This document shows positions 56,342 to 64,000 of a stretch of DNA of 64,000 nucleotides, one piece after another (position 1 is the stretch's first letter; each line of letters begins with the position of its first letter). Below the pieces are notes generated by a model. It searched no databases. It was not told where the DNA came from and saw nothing but the letters and a program-made list of their open reading frames with translations. This DNA is from Rhodothalassium salexigens DSM 2132. Its GTDB lineage: Bacteria > Pseudomonadota > Alphaproteobacteria > Sphingomonadales > Rhodothalassiaceae. The position numbers and the translations under genes are program-made. The stretch is taken from positions 186,001-250,000 of the forward strand of contig NZ_SLXO01000003.1 of NCBI RefSeq assembly GCF_004341375.1, read 5' to 3'.

Positions 56342-58594
56342 TCAGAGGGTGGCGCTGCGCGACCGGCCGCGGCCGACAGCGGCGCTGATCTGGGCCACCC
56401 GCACGGTCACCGTCGGCGGCGGCGTGCCGAAGTCGGCGCCCTGTTGGGCGGCGGTGTAGATGGCATCGGGCGCGCTGACGTTGAGCGTCCGCACGATGGT
56501 GCCATCGGGCCCCAGGATGTCCACCGCATAGGCTTCGCGTTCCTCGCCCAACGGTACGTCGGTGCCGTCGAGCCAGTCGCCGGCCACGCGCGTGCGGCGG
56601 ATCCAGCGCAGGGACAGATCGCCCGTGGCATTTCGACGGCCGGTCAGATGCACCGGCGACAGCGGTCGGAGCGCCCGGGCTTCGGGCGTGAGGGGGATCG
56701 CATCGACCGCTTCGGCCGAACCGCCGACGCTGACCGCCTTGACCAGCACCGGCCGCCCGCGCTGGCCCGAGGGCACGCCGAGGCGGATGAAGTCGCCCGG
56801 GCTGATCAGCACGAAGCGGCTGCCGGCGGGGTGCCCGCCGGTTGGGATCGCGCTGCCCAGCCGGCCGCGCAACAGGCCGTCGAGGCGAAGGGTGTCGTCG
56901 CCGACCGGCAGGGCGGTGCGAAACTGGATCACCTCGTCGCCCACCAGGGCCAGATTGGCCCCGTTCAAGACCGCCAGAGCGGATCGGCTCACCAGCGTCT
57001 GACCGGGGCGGGTCAACCGGACGGTCAGCGTGTGGCACTCATCCCACAGATCGGCGGGGCCGGCGGCGAGGGCGGCGAGGGTGTCGCCCATGACCGCGGC
57101 GATGCCGGTTGCGCCGGCCGAGATGTAACTGTCGCCCTGGTCGGTGGACCAGAATACCCGGCCGCCGCGCCAGCCGGTGGCGGCTCCGGTGAGCGCGGCG
57201 AACAGGTCGAAGCGACCGGGCGTGTCGGCTTGGCCCGGCAGCAGCGGCAGGTCGAGCACGGCCCAGCGGGTTTCCCCCACGGGCGCCACGGTCTGACCGG
57301 GAAAACGGCCGGTGTCGGCGGGCGGGGGTGCGAGCGCCGTCGACGCGGTTCCGCCGCCGCGGCCGTCGAGCGCCACCAGGCCCGGGCCAATCGTCAGCCG
57401 GTCGACGATGATGTCCTGGCCGGGGACCGCCGCCGGGTGGTCGGTCAATTGCAGCCGGTCGCCCGGTTCGAGCGCGGCGAGGCTCATCGGCCCGACCAGC
57501 CGCATCCGATCGTCGTTGGACCAGATCCGTTGCAGCCGCCGCCCGGCCAGGGCCTTGGCTTGATTGGCCGCCAGGGTCATCGGCAGGTCGAGCGTCTCGC
57601 GCCGGCCGCCGGCACCGGGCCGTCGGCCGGCGCGTTGCAGGCCCGGTTGATAGTCGCGTGCCGGATCGGCATAGCGTACCGCCACTTCGCGCGGGCGGCG
57701 GGCGAGGTTGGCGCGGGTCCGCTGCAGCACCCCGTCGGGCGCGTCGCCGGCCGGCCGCGCATCCAGCCGATCGCGGCTGAGGCCAAGGTCCGCCTCGGTG
57801 CTTGGCAGGCGCAGGCGCAAGCCGCCGCCGCGGGTCGCGACCCGAACCGGCGCCAGGTCGAACAGCCCGGCCAGCCCGTCGCGCGCCGGCCGGTCGCCGG
57901 GCACGAACAAGCCCGGCACGGTCGGCATCCCGGCATCCTCGCCGTCGAGCGGCACGCCGACCCGGGCGCTGAGGTCGGCGGCGATCTCGGTCAGGGTTGG
58001 CGCCTCGCTCTCCGCGATCACCTCGAAGGTCAGGTTGGGGATACGGTTGCCGAAGTCGCCGAGCGCCAGATCCTCGAACACCGCATAGGCCAGGCCGCGA
58101 AAGGCCGGCGTGGCGTCGAGCCCCTCATGGGCCTGGATCAGCGCGTCGGGGGCTTGGTCTTCGGTGCCCCGGTGGAGCCGCCAGCGCCCCGGCACGTCGA
58201 GCGCGCCGCCGGCCTCGCGGATCAGCCGGCCGTCGGCCCAGATGCGGCCCACGTCGACGATCGCCCGACCGGCCAGCGCGACCGCGAACGAGGCCGAATA
58301 GACATAGGTCACATTGGTCACGCTCTGAGACCGGCCGCCCTTGCCGCCCACCTCTTCGGTGGTTTCCTCGCGCCGTTCGATCAGGCCGGTGGACCAGATC
58401 ACGTTCCCGGCCGCTCGCCAGCGCCCGTAGATCAGCGGGATCGGGCTGCCGAGCGCGGAGCTCTGGACCGACAGGTCTTCGAGCCGCGGGCCTTCGCGCA
58501 CCAGGCTTGGCGAGGGTGCGAGCGCGCGGGCGGCGGCGAAGGCGGCCGTGGACACCGCGGCCTGTGCCACGGCGAGCAGTACCAGTGAGGCCAT
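56342..58594 (-). CDS. GTA g15-like tail tip (host-specificity) protein, short form
   Basis: 750-residue tail tip/central fibre protein. The N-terminus with SPIPLIYGRWRAAGNVIWSTGL and the TNVTYVYSASFAVALAGRAI segment match the Phage-tail_3-like region shared by GTA g15 and siphophage tail proteins. Further on, AEADLGLSRDRL and AVLGDEVIQFRTA-like segments follow the same pattern. The Rhodobacter capsulatus g15 is about 1,300 residues and carries a TIM-barrel domain; that domain is absent here. Four bases separate it from g14. It should contact the recipient cell. Confidence 0.82.
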   Translation of the reverse strand: MASLVLLAVAQAAVSTAAFAAARALAPSPSLVREGPRLEDLSVQSSALGSPIPLIYGRWRAAGNVIWSTGLIERREETTEEVGGKGGRSQSVTNVTYVYSASFAVALAGRAIVDVGRIWADGRLIREAGGALDVPGRWRLHRGTEDQAPDALIQAHEGLDATPAFRGLAYAVFEDLALGDFGNRIPNLTFEVIAESEAPTLTEIAADLSARVGVPLDGEDAGMPTVPGLFVPGDRPARDGLAGLFDLAPVRVATRGGGLRLRLPSTEADLGLSRDRLDARPAGDAPDGVLQRTRANLARRPREVAVRYADPARDYQPGLQRAGRRPGAGGRRETLDLPMTLAANQAKALAGRRLQRIWSNDDRMRLVGPMSLAALEPGDRLQLTDHPAAVPGQDIIVDRLTIGPGLVALDGRGGGTASTALAPPPADTGRFPGQTVAPVGETRWAVLDLPLLPGQADTPGRFDLFAALTGAATGWRGGRVFWSTDQGDSYISAGATGIAAVMGDTLAALAAGPADLWDECHTLTVRLTRPGQTLVSRSALAVLNGANLALVGDEVIQFRTALPVGDDTLRLDGLLRGRLGSAIPTGGHPAGSRFVLISPGDFIRLGVPSGQRGRPVLVKAVSVGGSAEAVDAIPLTPEARALRPLSPVHLTGRRNATGDLSLRWIRRTRVAGDWLDGTDVPLGEEREAYAVDILGPDGTIVRTLNVSAPDAIYTAAQQGADFGTPPPTVTVRVAQISAAVGRGRSRSATL

Positions 58595-58598
58595 GGCG

Positions 58599-59039
58599 TC
58601 AGACCCCGGGGAAGCGATAGGCGGCGGTCAGTGCCTCGGCCCAGTCGGGCGACAGCCGGTGTTCGACCACGCGCCCCACCTGGCCCCAGGCGTGGATCAT
58701 GCCGCGCCCGGTCCTCAGCGCCACGTGGCGCGGCCAGCGGTCGAGCGTAAACACCAGCACGTCGCCCGGCACCGCCTCGGCCGGGTCCACCGGGTGCAGT
58801 CCGGCGGCCGCCAGCGCGGTTTCCAGCAATGTGCCGCGCGGAATGCGGCCATAGTCGCGGCGGTCGCGGGGGCGGAAGCCGGCGGCCCGGGCGGCAATGA
58901 CGATCACGCCGATGCAGTCGAGCCCGAGGCCCGGTTCGCGGCCCTGGTGGCGGAACGGGGTGCCGAGGCAGGTGCGCGCGCCGGCGATCAGGCGCCGGGC
59001 CAACGGCGTCTGCCTTCTTCTCAAAGCGGTCTCGGCCAT
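58599..59039 (-). CDS. GTA g14-like NlpC/P60 cell-wall peptidase
   Basis: 146-residue NlpC/P60 cysteine peptidase at the position of Rhodobacter GTA g14, used to cut peptidoglycan during DNA delivery. Catalytic Cys in GLDCIGVIVIAA (near 42) and His in RWPRHVALRTG (near 104) are present; AWGQVGRVVEH supplies the third polar residue region. Its length is as in the family. The ATG at 59039 lies 67 bases from the divergent plus-strand gene, and 716 bases separate it from g13, where these genes are normally adjacent. Confidence 0.9.
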   Translation of the reverse strand: MAETALRRRQTPLARRLIAGARTCLGTPFRHQGREPGLGLDCIGVIVIAARAAGFRPRDRRDYGRIPRGTLLETALAAAGLHPVDPAEAVPGDVLVFTLDRWPRHVALRTGRGMIHAWGQVGRVVEHRLSPDWAEALTAAYRFPGV

Positions 59040-59105
59040 GCTAGCTCGTTTTCAGGGGTTTCAAGGAAACGACCACCGGGTCACAGACGAAAGGGGGGCG
59101 CTGCC

Positions 59106-59732
59106 ATGGATCGGACCACGCTGGCGATCTACATCCAGGAACTGAATTCCCAGTGCGGCTTCACCCGCGCCGCGCTGGAGGTCTACAATCAGTCGGGGCG
59201 CCAGGAGGCCCAGGTGGGCGTGTTGTTCGCCGCCCAGGCGGCGGTCACCGCGGCGTCGCAGGTGGCGTCGATCCTGTGGCCGAGCCGGGCGCGGTCGCGG
59301 CGGCGCGGCGAGGTGCTGCGCGAGGCGCTCGGCCTGCCCGAGAAGCACCCGCTCGGCGACCGGCGGTTCGCGGAACTGTGGGACAATGCCGACGAAAAGA
59401 TGGACCGCTGGGTCGATACCCACCGTCACGGCCAGGCGGTGTTCGACGCCATCACGCCGTTGGAAAAGCTGACCGCTGCCGGGGTCACCGAGGACGATCT
59501 GTTTCGCGCCCTCGACCCCAAGACCGGGCGGTTCTATTTTCGCGGTCAGGGGTACGATCTGAATGCCCTGTCGCGCAGCATCGCCGATGTGGCCGACCGG
59601 GTGGCGCGCCTTGCCCAGCAACTGGACTTGGAAGCCCGGGCTGCCCAACAACAGGCGGCGCAACAGGCTGACGAGGACGACGCACAGGACGACGCAGCGG
59701 GTGGGGCGACCGGCGGATCGCAGGGCGCCTGA
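59106..59732 (+). CDS. plus-strand gene within the GTA cluster, possible HEPN-like protein
   Basis: 208 residues from ATG 59106 behind a GGGGGG stretch. Mostly helical. VGVLFAAQAAVTAASQVASI, WPSRARSRRRGEVLREALGL and DRRFAELWDNADEKMDRW follow the pattern of a broad HEPN-related family in which the last segment reads like LRNHFEHFDERLDRW. The histidines of the RxxxxH nuclease motif are missing here, so catalysis is unlikely. The C-terminus is Gln/Ala/Asp-rich. It lies opposite to all GTA genes and splits g13 from g14. Composition matches the host, so it is not a recent foreign insert. Confidence 0.7.
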   Translation: MDRTTLAIYIQELNSQCGFTRAALEVYNQSGRQEAQVGVLFAAQAAVTAASQVASILWPSRARSRRRGEVLREALGLPEKHPLGDRRFAELWDNADEKMDRWVDTHRHGQAVFDAITPLEKLTAAGVTEDDLFRALDPKTGRFYFRGQGYDLNALSRSIADVADRVARLAQQLDLEARAAQQQAAQQADEDDAQDDAAGGATGGSQGA

Positions 59733-59754
59733 CGCTGCCCGGCCTCCAGCGCGC

Positions 59755-60612
59755 TCAGCCGCTCGACGGCGGCCGGCCGGGATATTCCAGCAGCGCGTCG
59801 ATGCCGGGAACGAACGGTTCGCCGCGAAAATTCTCCACATTGTCGAACCGGGTCCGGCAGGTGACCAGCCGCTTGTCGCAGCCGGCCTGGATCTCGAACC
59901 GGTCGCCGGCGGCGATGGCATGGGGCAGCGCCATGAACAGCTCGACCCGGGCGCCGGCCTGGGTGGCGACATCCATGGCCAGGCCGGCATTGGCCCCGGT
60001 CCAGAAGCGCACCCGGCCCGCGTCGGCCCAGCCGGCGGGACGCGGTGTTTCCCAGGTGAACCAGTCGCGCCCGCCGCCGCCGGCGCTTGCCACCCGGCCC
60101 TGAACGGTCCAGGCGCGCAACGCGATGGTGCAGCGCTTGTCGCCCAGATCGGCCCGGCATTCGGGCGAGTAAGCCTCGCCCACCGGGTTTTCGAGCGCCT
60201 GGGCGACGCTGCGCAGCTCGGCTTGAAACCGGCCCTGGGCATTCACCACGTCGCCGATGCTGCCCACGAACAGCGGCACTTGCCCCAAGTCCGGTGCCGA
60301 CCAGTCGACCAGGAACAACGCCACGGTGGCGTCTTCGAACCGGCCTTCGGCCAGGTCGGCCGCGTCCAGGCCGCCGAGCCCCAACACCCCCTCGGCGCTG
60401 AACGAGCCGACGCTCAAATCGCCGGGGTCGGTGGCGGCACTGGCGCTGAAGCCGCCGCGGGCGCGATAGGCCAGCCCGTCGATGGCCAGGTCGCGGTCGT
60501 GACTGGTGAAGCCGAGGCGCGCGCCGTCGGTGCGGTCGACCCGCCAGCACAGCGCCAGCCGGGTCACCGGGTCGCCGAGCCGGGCGCGCAAGCCCGCCGG
60601 GATCGGGCGCAT
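59755..60612 (-). CDS. GTA g13-like hub protein (DUF2163)
   Basis: 285-residue tail hub protein of the DUF2163/phage baseplate type. Rhodobacter capsulatus g13 forms the tail hub and binds an iron-sulfur cluster. Four cysteines are present in the expected places: CRADLGDKRC (near 152-161) and CDKRLVTC (near 247-254). N-terminal features LALCWRVDRTDGARLGFTSH and GGFSASAATDPGD are typical. The ATG at 60612 shares one base with the TGA of the upstream fusion gene (TGATG), so the two are coupled. Confidence 0.92.
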   Translation of the reverse strand: MRPIPAGLRARLGDPVTRLALCWRVDRTDGARLGFTSHDRDLAIDGLAYRARGGFSASAATDPGDLSVGSFSAEGVLGLGGLDAADLAEGRFEDATVALFLVDWSAPDLGQVPLFVGSIGDVVNAQGRFQAELRSVAQALENPVGEAYSPECRADLGDKRCTIALRAWTVQGRVASAGGGGRDWFTWETPRPAGWADAGRVRFWTGANAGLAMDVATQAGARVELFMALPHAIAAGDRFEIQAGCDKRLVTCRTRFDNVENFRGEPFVPGIDALLEYPGRPPSSG

Positions 60613-62981
60613 CAGGCGGCGTCCTCGTCGCGCACCTCGACCAGGCGGATGCTGTCGACCATGCCGGCGCGCATGTCGGCCAGGCTGAGGCTCAAGCGGT
60701 CGTCGGCGAAGCGCACCGGCACGTCGAAATCGAAACCGGCGGTGATCCGGTCGCCGGGCGCCGGCGGGGTGTCGAAGTCCAGCCAGCCGGTCGCGGGGTC
60801 GACCTGCCAGCCGTCGGGGCGCTCGACGCCGGCGACCGCCACGCGCACGCTGCCGGCCACCGGTTTGGTGATCCGGCGCACCTGTTCGACCCCGGCGGCG
60901 GTGTAGCGCTTGACCAGGGCGAAGCGGGTGGTCTGGCCGTCGCCGGTGGCGATCACCTGATCGAGCGGCGTCGGCGCCAGATCGGTGGGGCCGGAGCGCC
61001 AGTCGGTCCAGTCCTGGAAGCGGAAGGCGAAGGCCCGGCCCTGACGCGCCCGGAAAAAGGCCAGCAGCGCGGCCAGGTCCGCTTCGGCGCGGATCGCCGG
61101 GGCCAGGTCATACTCCGAGCGGGACTGCGCCCAGTTGACGTTGCGTTGTTCGTAGCCCGAGGCGGTCTCGATCACGTCGGTGGAGAAGGCCGGCCCGCCG
61201 CTCGACCCGAAGCTGATGGTGGCGGGCAGGCGGACATCGTGAAAGCCCTGCATGGCATCCTCTTGAGGGGTTTGGGGGCTGGCGAAGCGCACATAGCCGT
61301 CACGCGCGACCTGCGATTGCGCCCACACGAACACCCGGTCATAGCCCTCTGAAAGCGCCAGATCGGCGGCCCGGTCGATGGCCGCCCACTGGTCGCGGTC
61401 TTCCGGTCGTAGCACGAAGCCGGCGAAATAGTCGCTGTCGCGCCGGTCATAGCCCAGGTCGGCCAGCGCCCGGTCGAGCCCGCGCTGGCGCGCCCACCAG
61501 TCGGAACGGGTGACGTGGGTATAGTCTTCCAGTTGCAGCCGGTCGAAGGCGGGGGCGGCCCAGCCGGCCGGCAGGTTGATCCGGGCCAGCATCGGCGCCG
61601 TCTCGTCGAGCACCTGCGGGGTGTAGAACAGCATCAGGATCTGGGCGCCGGGATGGGCCGCGCGCACCCGGTCGCCGAGCGCGTTGGTGGCCTCGGCCAG
61701 TTTGGCGCCGAGCCAGTCCAGATAGTGCGCCTGATCGGCGGTCGGGATTTCGGTGACCAGACGGTGGCGCGGTTCGGGCACCGGCCGGCCGGTCTCGGCG
61801 CTATAGGCTTGCCTGGCGCTGGCGTCGTAGATCGCCGGCCGGCGCACGCCGCCGAGCCCCGACCACCACCAGGGCTCGCCGATCTGGGCGCGCACCGGCG
61901 CACCGGCGGCGGCCTGGAGCGCGCTGAACGCCAGCATCACGTCGCCCACATAGGTCATGGCGTCGGCGTTGGCCGGTGACAGCAGCGTCGAGGGCGGGTC
62001 CCAGCCGGTCAGCGCGCGGCTGCCGTCATAGGCGCGCTGGGCCCACGCCCTTGGCGCATGGGCGTCGAACAGCTCGAACGATACCGAGGCGATGGTCTCA
62101 AGGCCCAAGCCCTGGGCGCGGGCGAACAGATCGGCGAACCAGGCTTGCGCGGGCTGGTTCAAGGGCCGCGCGGGGTCGACCAGGAAACGGCCTTCGCCGG
62201 CGTCCCAGGCGAGCTGGAAATAGTGGCTCATGCCCACATAGATGTTGAGCGCCCCGCGATAGCCCAGGTGCAGACCGTCGCGCAGCAGCCGCTCGGGCGT
62301 CTGGGACAGCACATCGTCATAGCCGGTGGCGAGCGCCAGCCCATGGGGCTTGACGCCCGTGTCGCCGAGCGCCAGCGTCCGCCGCGTCCCGCTGACCGCG
62401 ATCTCTGACAGCGTCAGCGTGGCGTCGGCGGGGGCGGGCAGCGGGCCGTCGTCGCCCGGGTCGTAGCCCGGCGGCACGGCACTGATGAACAGCCGGTCGA
62501 TGCGGCGCGGGTCCACCGGGTCGGCCTGGTCGGGCAGCACAAAGCCGCCGGCCAGATGGTCCATGTCCAGCGTCACCCACGCGTCGGTGGGCGTGCCGTC
62601 GGCATAGTTCCACAGCCGCACATACCAGGTGCGCGGGGCGCCGGCGGCGTCCCGGCCTTCGATGGTCAGGGTCGGCCCGAACACCGCGTCGAGCCCGCGC
62701 AGGCCGGTGGACCGCCAGCGAAAGCGCAAGGTCAGGCCCGAATAATCGCGCGCCGTCTCATAGGCGAGAAGCGGATGGTCGAGGCGATCCTCGGACCACC
62801 AGATCAGGCCCGCCAGGTCGCTGCGGCGGTAGAAAACGCAGCGCAGCACCAGCGTGTCGGCGCCTTCGGTGACCAGGCTGGCCATCATCGGGCGCGGGAA
62901 ATTGACGGTCCAGAACGCCGGGTCGAAGCGGTGGCAGAAGGTCCGCGCGCGCTGATCTTCGGCCTTGGCGAGCCAGTACAT
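60612..62981 (-). CDS. TIM-barrel-like region fused to GTA g12 distal tail protein (DUF2460)
   Basis: 789 residues from ATG 62981, which has AGGAG upstream. The N-terminal 575 residues start with a beta-rich part (to about 200) and continue with a barrel-like part containing NIYVGMSHYFQLAWD, IGEPWWWSGLGGVRR, LDWLGAKLAEATNALG and FVWAQSQV, reminiscent of glycoside hydrolase-type TIM barrels or non-contractile tail sheath proteins. The last 213 residues are a complete DUF2460 domain (GFHDVRLPATISFGSSGGPA, QGRAFAFRFQDWTDW), equal to stand-alone g12. An internal ATG with a ribosome site lies at the junction. It is followed directly by g13. Confidence 0.85.
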   Translation of the reverse strand: MYWLAKAEDQRARTFCHRFDPAFWTVNFPRPMMASLVTEGADTLVLRCVFYRRSDLAGLIWWSEDRLDHPLLAYETARDYSGLTLRFRWRSTGLRGLDAVFGPTLTIEGRDAAGAPRTWYVRLWNYADGTPTDAWVTLDMDHLAGGFVLPDQADPVDPRRIDRLFISAVPPGYDPGDDGPLPAPADATLTLSEIAVSGTRRTLALGDTGVKPHGLALATGYDDVLSQTPERLLRDGLHLGYRGALNIYVGMSHYFQLAWDAGEGRFLVDPARPLNQPAQAWFADLFARAQGLGLETIASVSFELFDAHAPRAWAQRAYDGSRALTGWDPPSTLLSPANADAMTYVGDVMLAFSALQAAAGAPVRAQIGEPWWWSGLGGVRRPAIYDASARQAYSAETGRPVPEPRHRLVTEIPTADQAHYLDWLGAKLAEATNALGDRVRAAHPGAQILMLFYTPQVLDETAPMLARINLPAGWAAPAFDRLQLEDYTHVTRSDWWARQRGLDRALADLGYDRRDSDYFAGFVLRPEDRDQWAAIDRAADLALSEGYDRVFVWAQSQVARDGYVRFASPQTPQEDAMQGFHDVRLPATISFGSSGGPAFSTDVIETASGYEQRNVNWAQSRSEYDLAPAIRAEADLAALLAFFRARQGRAFAFRFQDWTDWRSGPTDLAPTPLDQVIATGDGQTTRFALVKRYTAAGVEQVRRITKPVAGSVRVAVAGVERPDGWQVDPATGWLDFDTPPAPGDRITAGFDFDVPVRFADDRLSLSLADMRAGMVDSIRLVEVRDEDAA
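61251..61264 (-). promoter_or_regulatory. internal ribosome site for a separate g12 protein
   Basis: On the minus strand AGAGGA (61263-61258) lies four bases before ATG 61253. Translation from here gives MQGFHDVRLP and 213 residues, the usual length of DUF2460 proteins. The long frame would then yield both a fusion and a free g12. Confidence 0.45.
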
Positions 62982-62992
62982 CGGCGGCGCTC

Positions 62993-63748
62993 CTAGCGGT
63001 CGCGTTCGGCCTTGAGGAGCGCGCGGCGCACCTCCTGGGCCACCTGCGCGCCCGAGCGGCGCAGCGCATCGGCGCCGGTGACGCCGGTCACCTGGACCAC
63101 GATCGGCGGCAGCGGCCGCGGCCCGGCGGCGCTCAGGGCCGCCGGCGGGACCACCTGGCCCGCGGTCGCCGGGACGATCAGTTCCGGGCCGCGCTCGCCG
63201 ACCCAATAGGGCCGGTTGGGGGCGATGGGTCCGCCGTCGGCCCGACCGCCGATGCCGAACAAGCCGCCGAGCAGCGACGACAGAAGGCCCCCACCCCCGA
63301 AGCTACCCCCGAAACCGCCCCCGAACAGGCCGCCCAAGCCGTCGCGTGCGAACAGCCGGTCGAACACCCCGCCGAGGCTGTCGAGCGCCGATTGCGCGAT
63401 CGCGTCAAGGGTGCTGGCCGCCACGCTGCGCAGGTCCTCGAAGCCGAGCCGGCCGGTCTGCAACGTCCGGCCGAGCACGCCTTCCAGTTCGTCCATGGCG
63501 ACGGCACCGGCCCGGCCCAGATCGACCAGCGCCGCTTCGGCGCTGTTGGCAAGACCGCTGAGGTCGCGGCTGCTGGCGGCGCTGGCCTCGCTCAGATGCT
63601 GGTTGGCGGCGGCGCTCAGGCTGTCCAGCGTGCTTGAGGCCCGGGCGTCGAGCCCGGCGAGCGTCTGGTCCAGACCGGCGATGGCGCGGTCCACGGGCGC
63701 TAAGTCGGCGCGCACGGTGACCAACAGGCCGTCCAGTTCGATGGTCAT
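62993..63748 (-). CDS. GTA g11-like short tape measure protein
   Basis: 251-residue protein at the g11 position. Its N-terminal half is helical with many small residues (LAGLDARASSTLDSLSAAAN, LGRTLQTGRLGFEDLRSVAA), the centre is Gly/Phe/Leu-rich (about 140-168), and the C-terminal ADGGPIAPNRPYWVGERGPE and LIVPATAGQVVPP are typical of tape measure C-termini. The short length fits the short GTA tail. It starts at ATG 63748, 24 bases after the chaperone gene. Confidence 0.85.
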   Translation of the reverse strand: MTIELDGLLVTVRADLAPVDRAIAGLDQTLAGLDARASSTLDSLSAAANQHLSEASAASSRDLSGLANSAEAALVDLGRAGAVAMDELEGVLGRTLQTGRLGFEDLRSVAASTLDAIAQSALDSLGGVFDRLFARDGLGGLFGGGFGGSFGGGGLLSSLLGGLFGIGGRADGGPIAPNRPYWVGERGPELIVPATAGQVVPPAALSAAGPRPLPPIVVQVTGVTGADALRRSGAQVAQEVRRALLKAERDR

Positions 63749-63772
63749 GCAGGGGCTCCCACACAGATTGGG

Positions 63773-64000
63773 TCAGCGGTCGGGAAAGCGGCGGATAAGG
63801 GCGCGCAGTTCGGCCCGGCCCATGGGGTGCCGGGCCGGGCCGCCGCTGCCCGCCCCAGCGATCAGCGCCAGGGCTGCGGCCAGTTCGCGCGGCGTGGCGG
63901 CCCAGAACACCGCCGGCGGCCAGCCGAGCCGGACCGCCGCCAGCGCGGCGAGCCCGGCCCAGTCCCAGCCGTCTCCCGCGCGGTCCGCCGCGCCCGCCGG
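63773..64000 (-). CDS. GTA/phage tail assembly chaperone, C-terminal part
   Basis: The frame enters at the right edge and ends with TGA at 63773, giving 75 visible residues. It contains DGWDWAGLAALAAVRLGWPP, AVFWAATPRELAAAL and the C-terminal GRAELRALIRRFPD, the pattern of the small tail assembly chaperone (PF09550) encoded before the tape measure gene (g10.1 in Rhodobacter). The start lies beyond the window. Confidence 0.85.
   Translation of the reverse strand, partial: PAGAADRAGDGWDWAGLAALAAVRLGWPPAVFWAATPRELAAALALIAGAGSGGPARHPMGRAELRALIRRFPDR

Noticed and set aside
55757-64000. Complete prophage
   Set aside because: Only tail genes in the Rhodobacter GTA order are visible, with no integrase, lysogeny or replication genes; a GTA explains the content better, though head genes lie outside the window.

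Overview
The window is chromosomal DNA of a high-GC, phototrophic alphaproteobacterium. The evidence is linked bacteriochlorophyll genes (bchI-bchD-bchO) and carotenoid genes (crtI-crtB and crtD), the RegB/RegA redox two-component system with a SenC/SCO1 protein nearby, alphaproteobacterial families (DUF3126, DUF2336, DUF3035/BamF, MmcB, PhaR) and a gene transfer agent (GTA) tail cluster of the Rhodobacter type. A BCCT osmolyte transporter fits a saline habitat but does not prove it. The species cannot be named from sequence alone; the mix of families looks more like Rhodospirillales/Rhodothalassiales than Rhodobacterales.

Layout. 1-340 is AT-rich and holds the start of a phage-type methyltransferase that runs off the left edge. 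426-5929 has a class A penicillin-binding protein, a coupled minus-strand set (SenC, YcgN-type, YgjP-type), an ankyrin protein and a CobD-like membrane protein. 6037-10848 has regB-regA, a degenerate GGDEF/EAL-like protein, mmcB and a DUF3126 protein. 11136-11337 carries tRNA-Ala(CGC) and tRNA-Arg(ACG). 11592-17449 has a lipoprotein, a P1 peptidase, gamma-glutamyltranspeptidase, and overlapping dapD-dapE. 17586-22198 has a candidate small RNA, a TonB receptor with a likely iron box, a pyrimidine 5'-nucleotidase and a DUF2336 protein. 22259-26951 is the polyhydroxyalkanoate locus (phaB, phaA, phaC with a small coupled partner, and divergent phaR).

27267-35821 has the BCCT transporter, ileS behind a structured leader with a possible leader peptide, lspA, a DUF3035 lipoprotein and mutL. 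36004-40351 is an iron-uptake island (TonB siderophore receptor, six-helix membrane protein, PepSY membrane protein). 40455-42678 holds a small protein, rsmD and a pseudouridine synthase. 42806-52801 is part of the photosynthesis gene cluster: crtD, then on the minus strand a small membrane protein, crtB, crtI, a DUF3422 protein in the place occupied by crtA in Rhodobacter, bchO, bchD and bchI. 53022-55489 has an exported protein, tRNA-Thr(GGT) and an OmpA-type protein.

55757-64000 is the distal half of a GTA tail cluster on the minus strand. Reading in the direction of transcription: tail assembly chaperone (cut by the right edge), short tape measure, a fusion of a TIM-barrel-like region with the g12 distal tail protein, g13 hub, g14 peptidase, g15-like tail protein and a DUF2793 protein. 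A plus-strand gene of possible HEPN-like ancestry interrupts it between g13 and g14. The most unusual features are this modified GTA, the apparently split PHA synthase, the ileS leader and DUF3422 inside the pigment operon.
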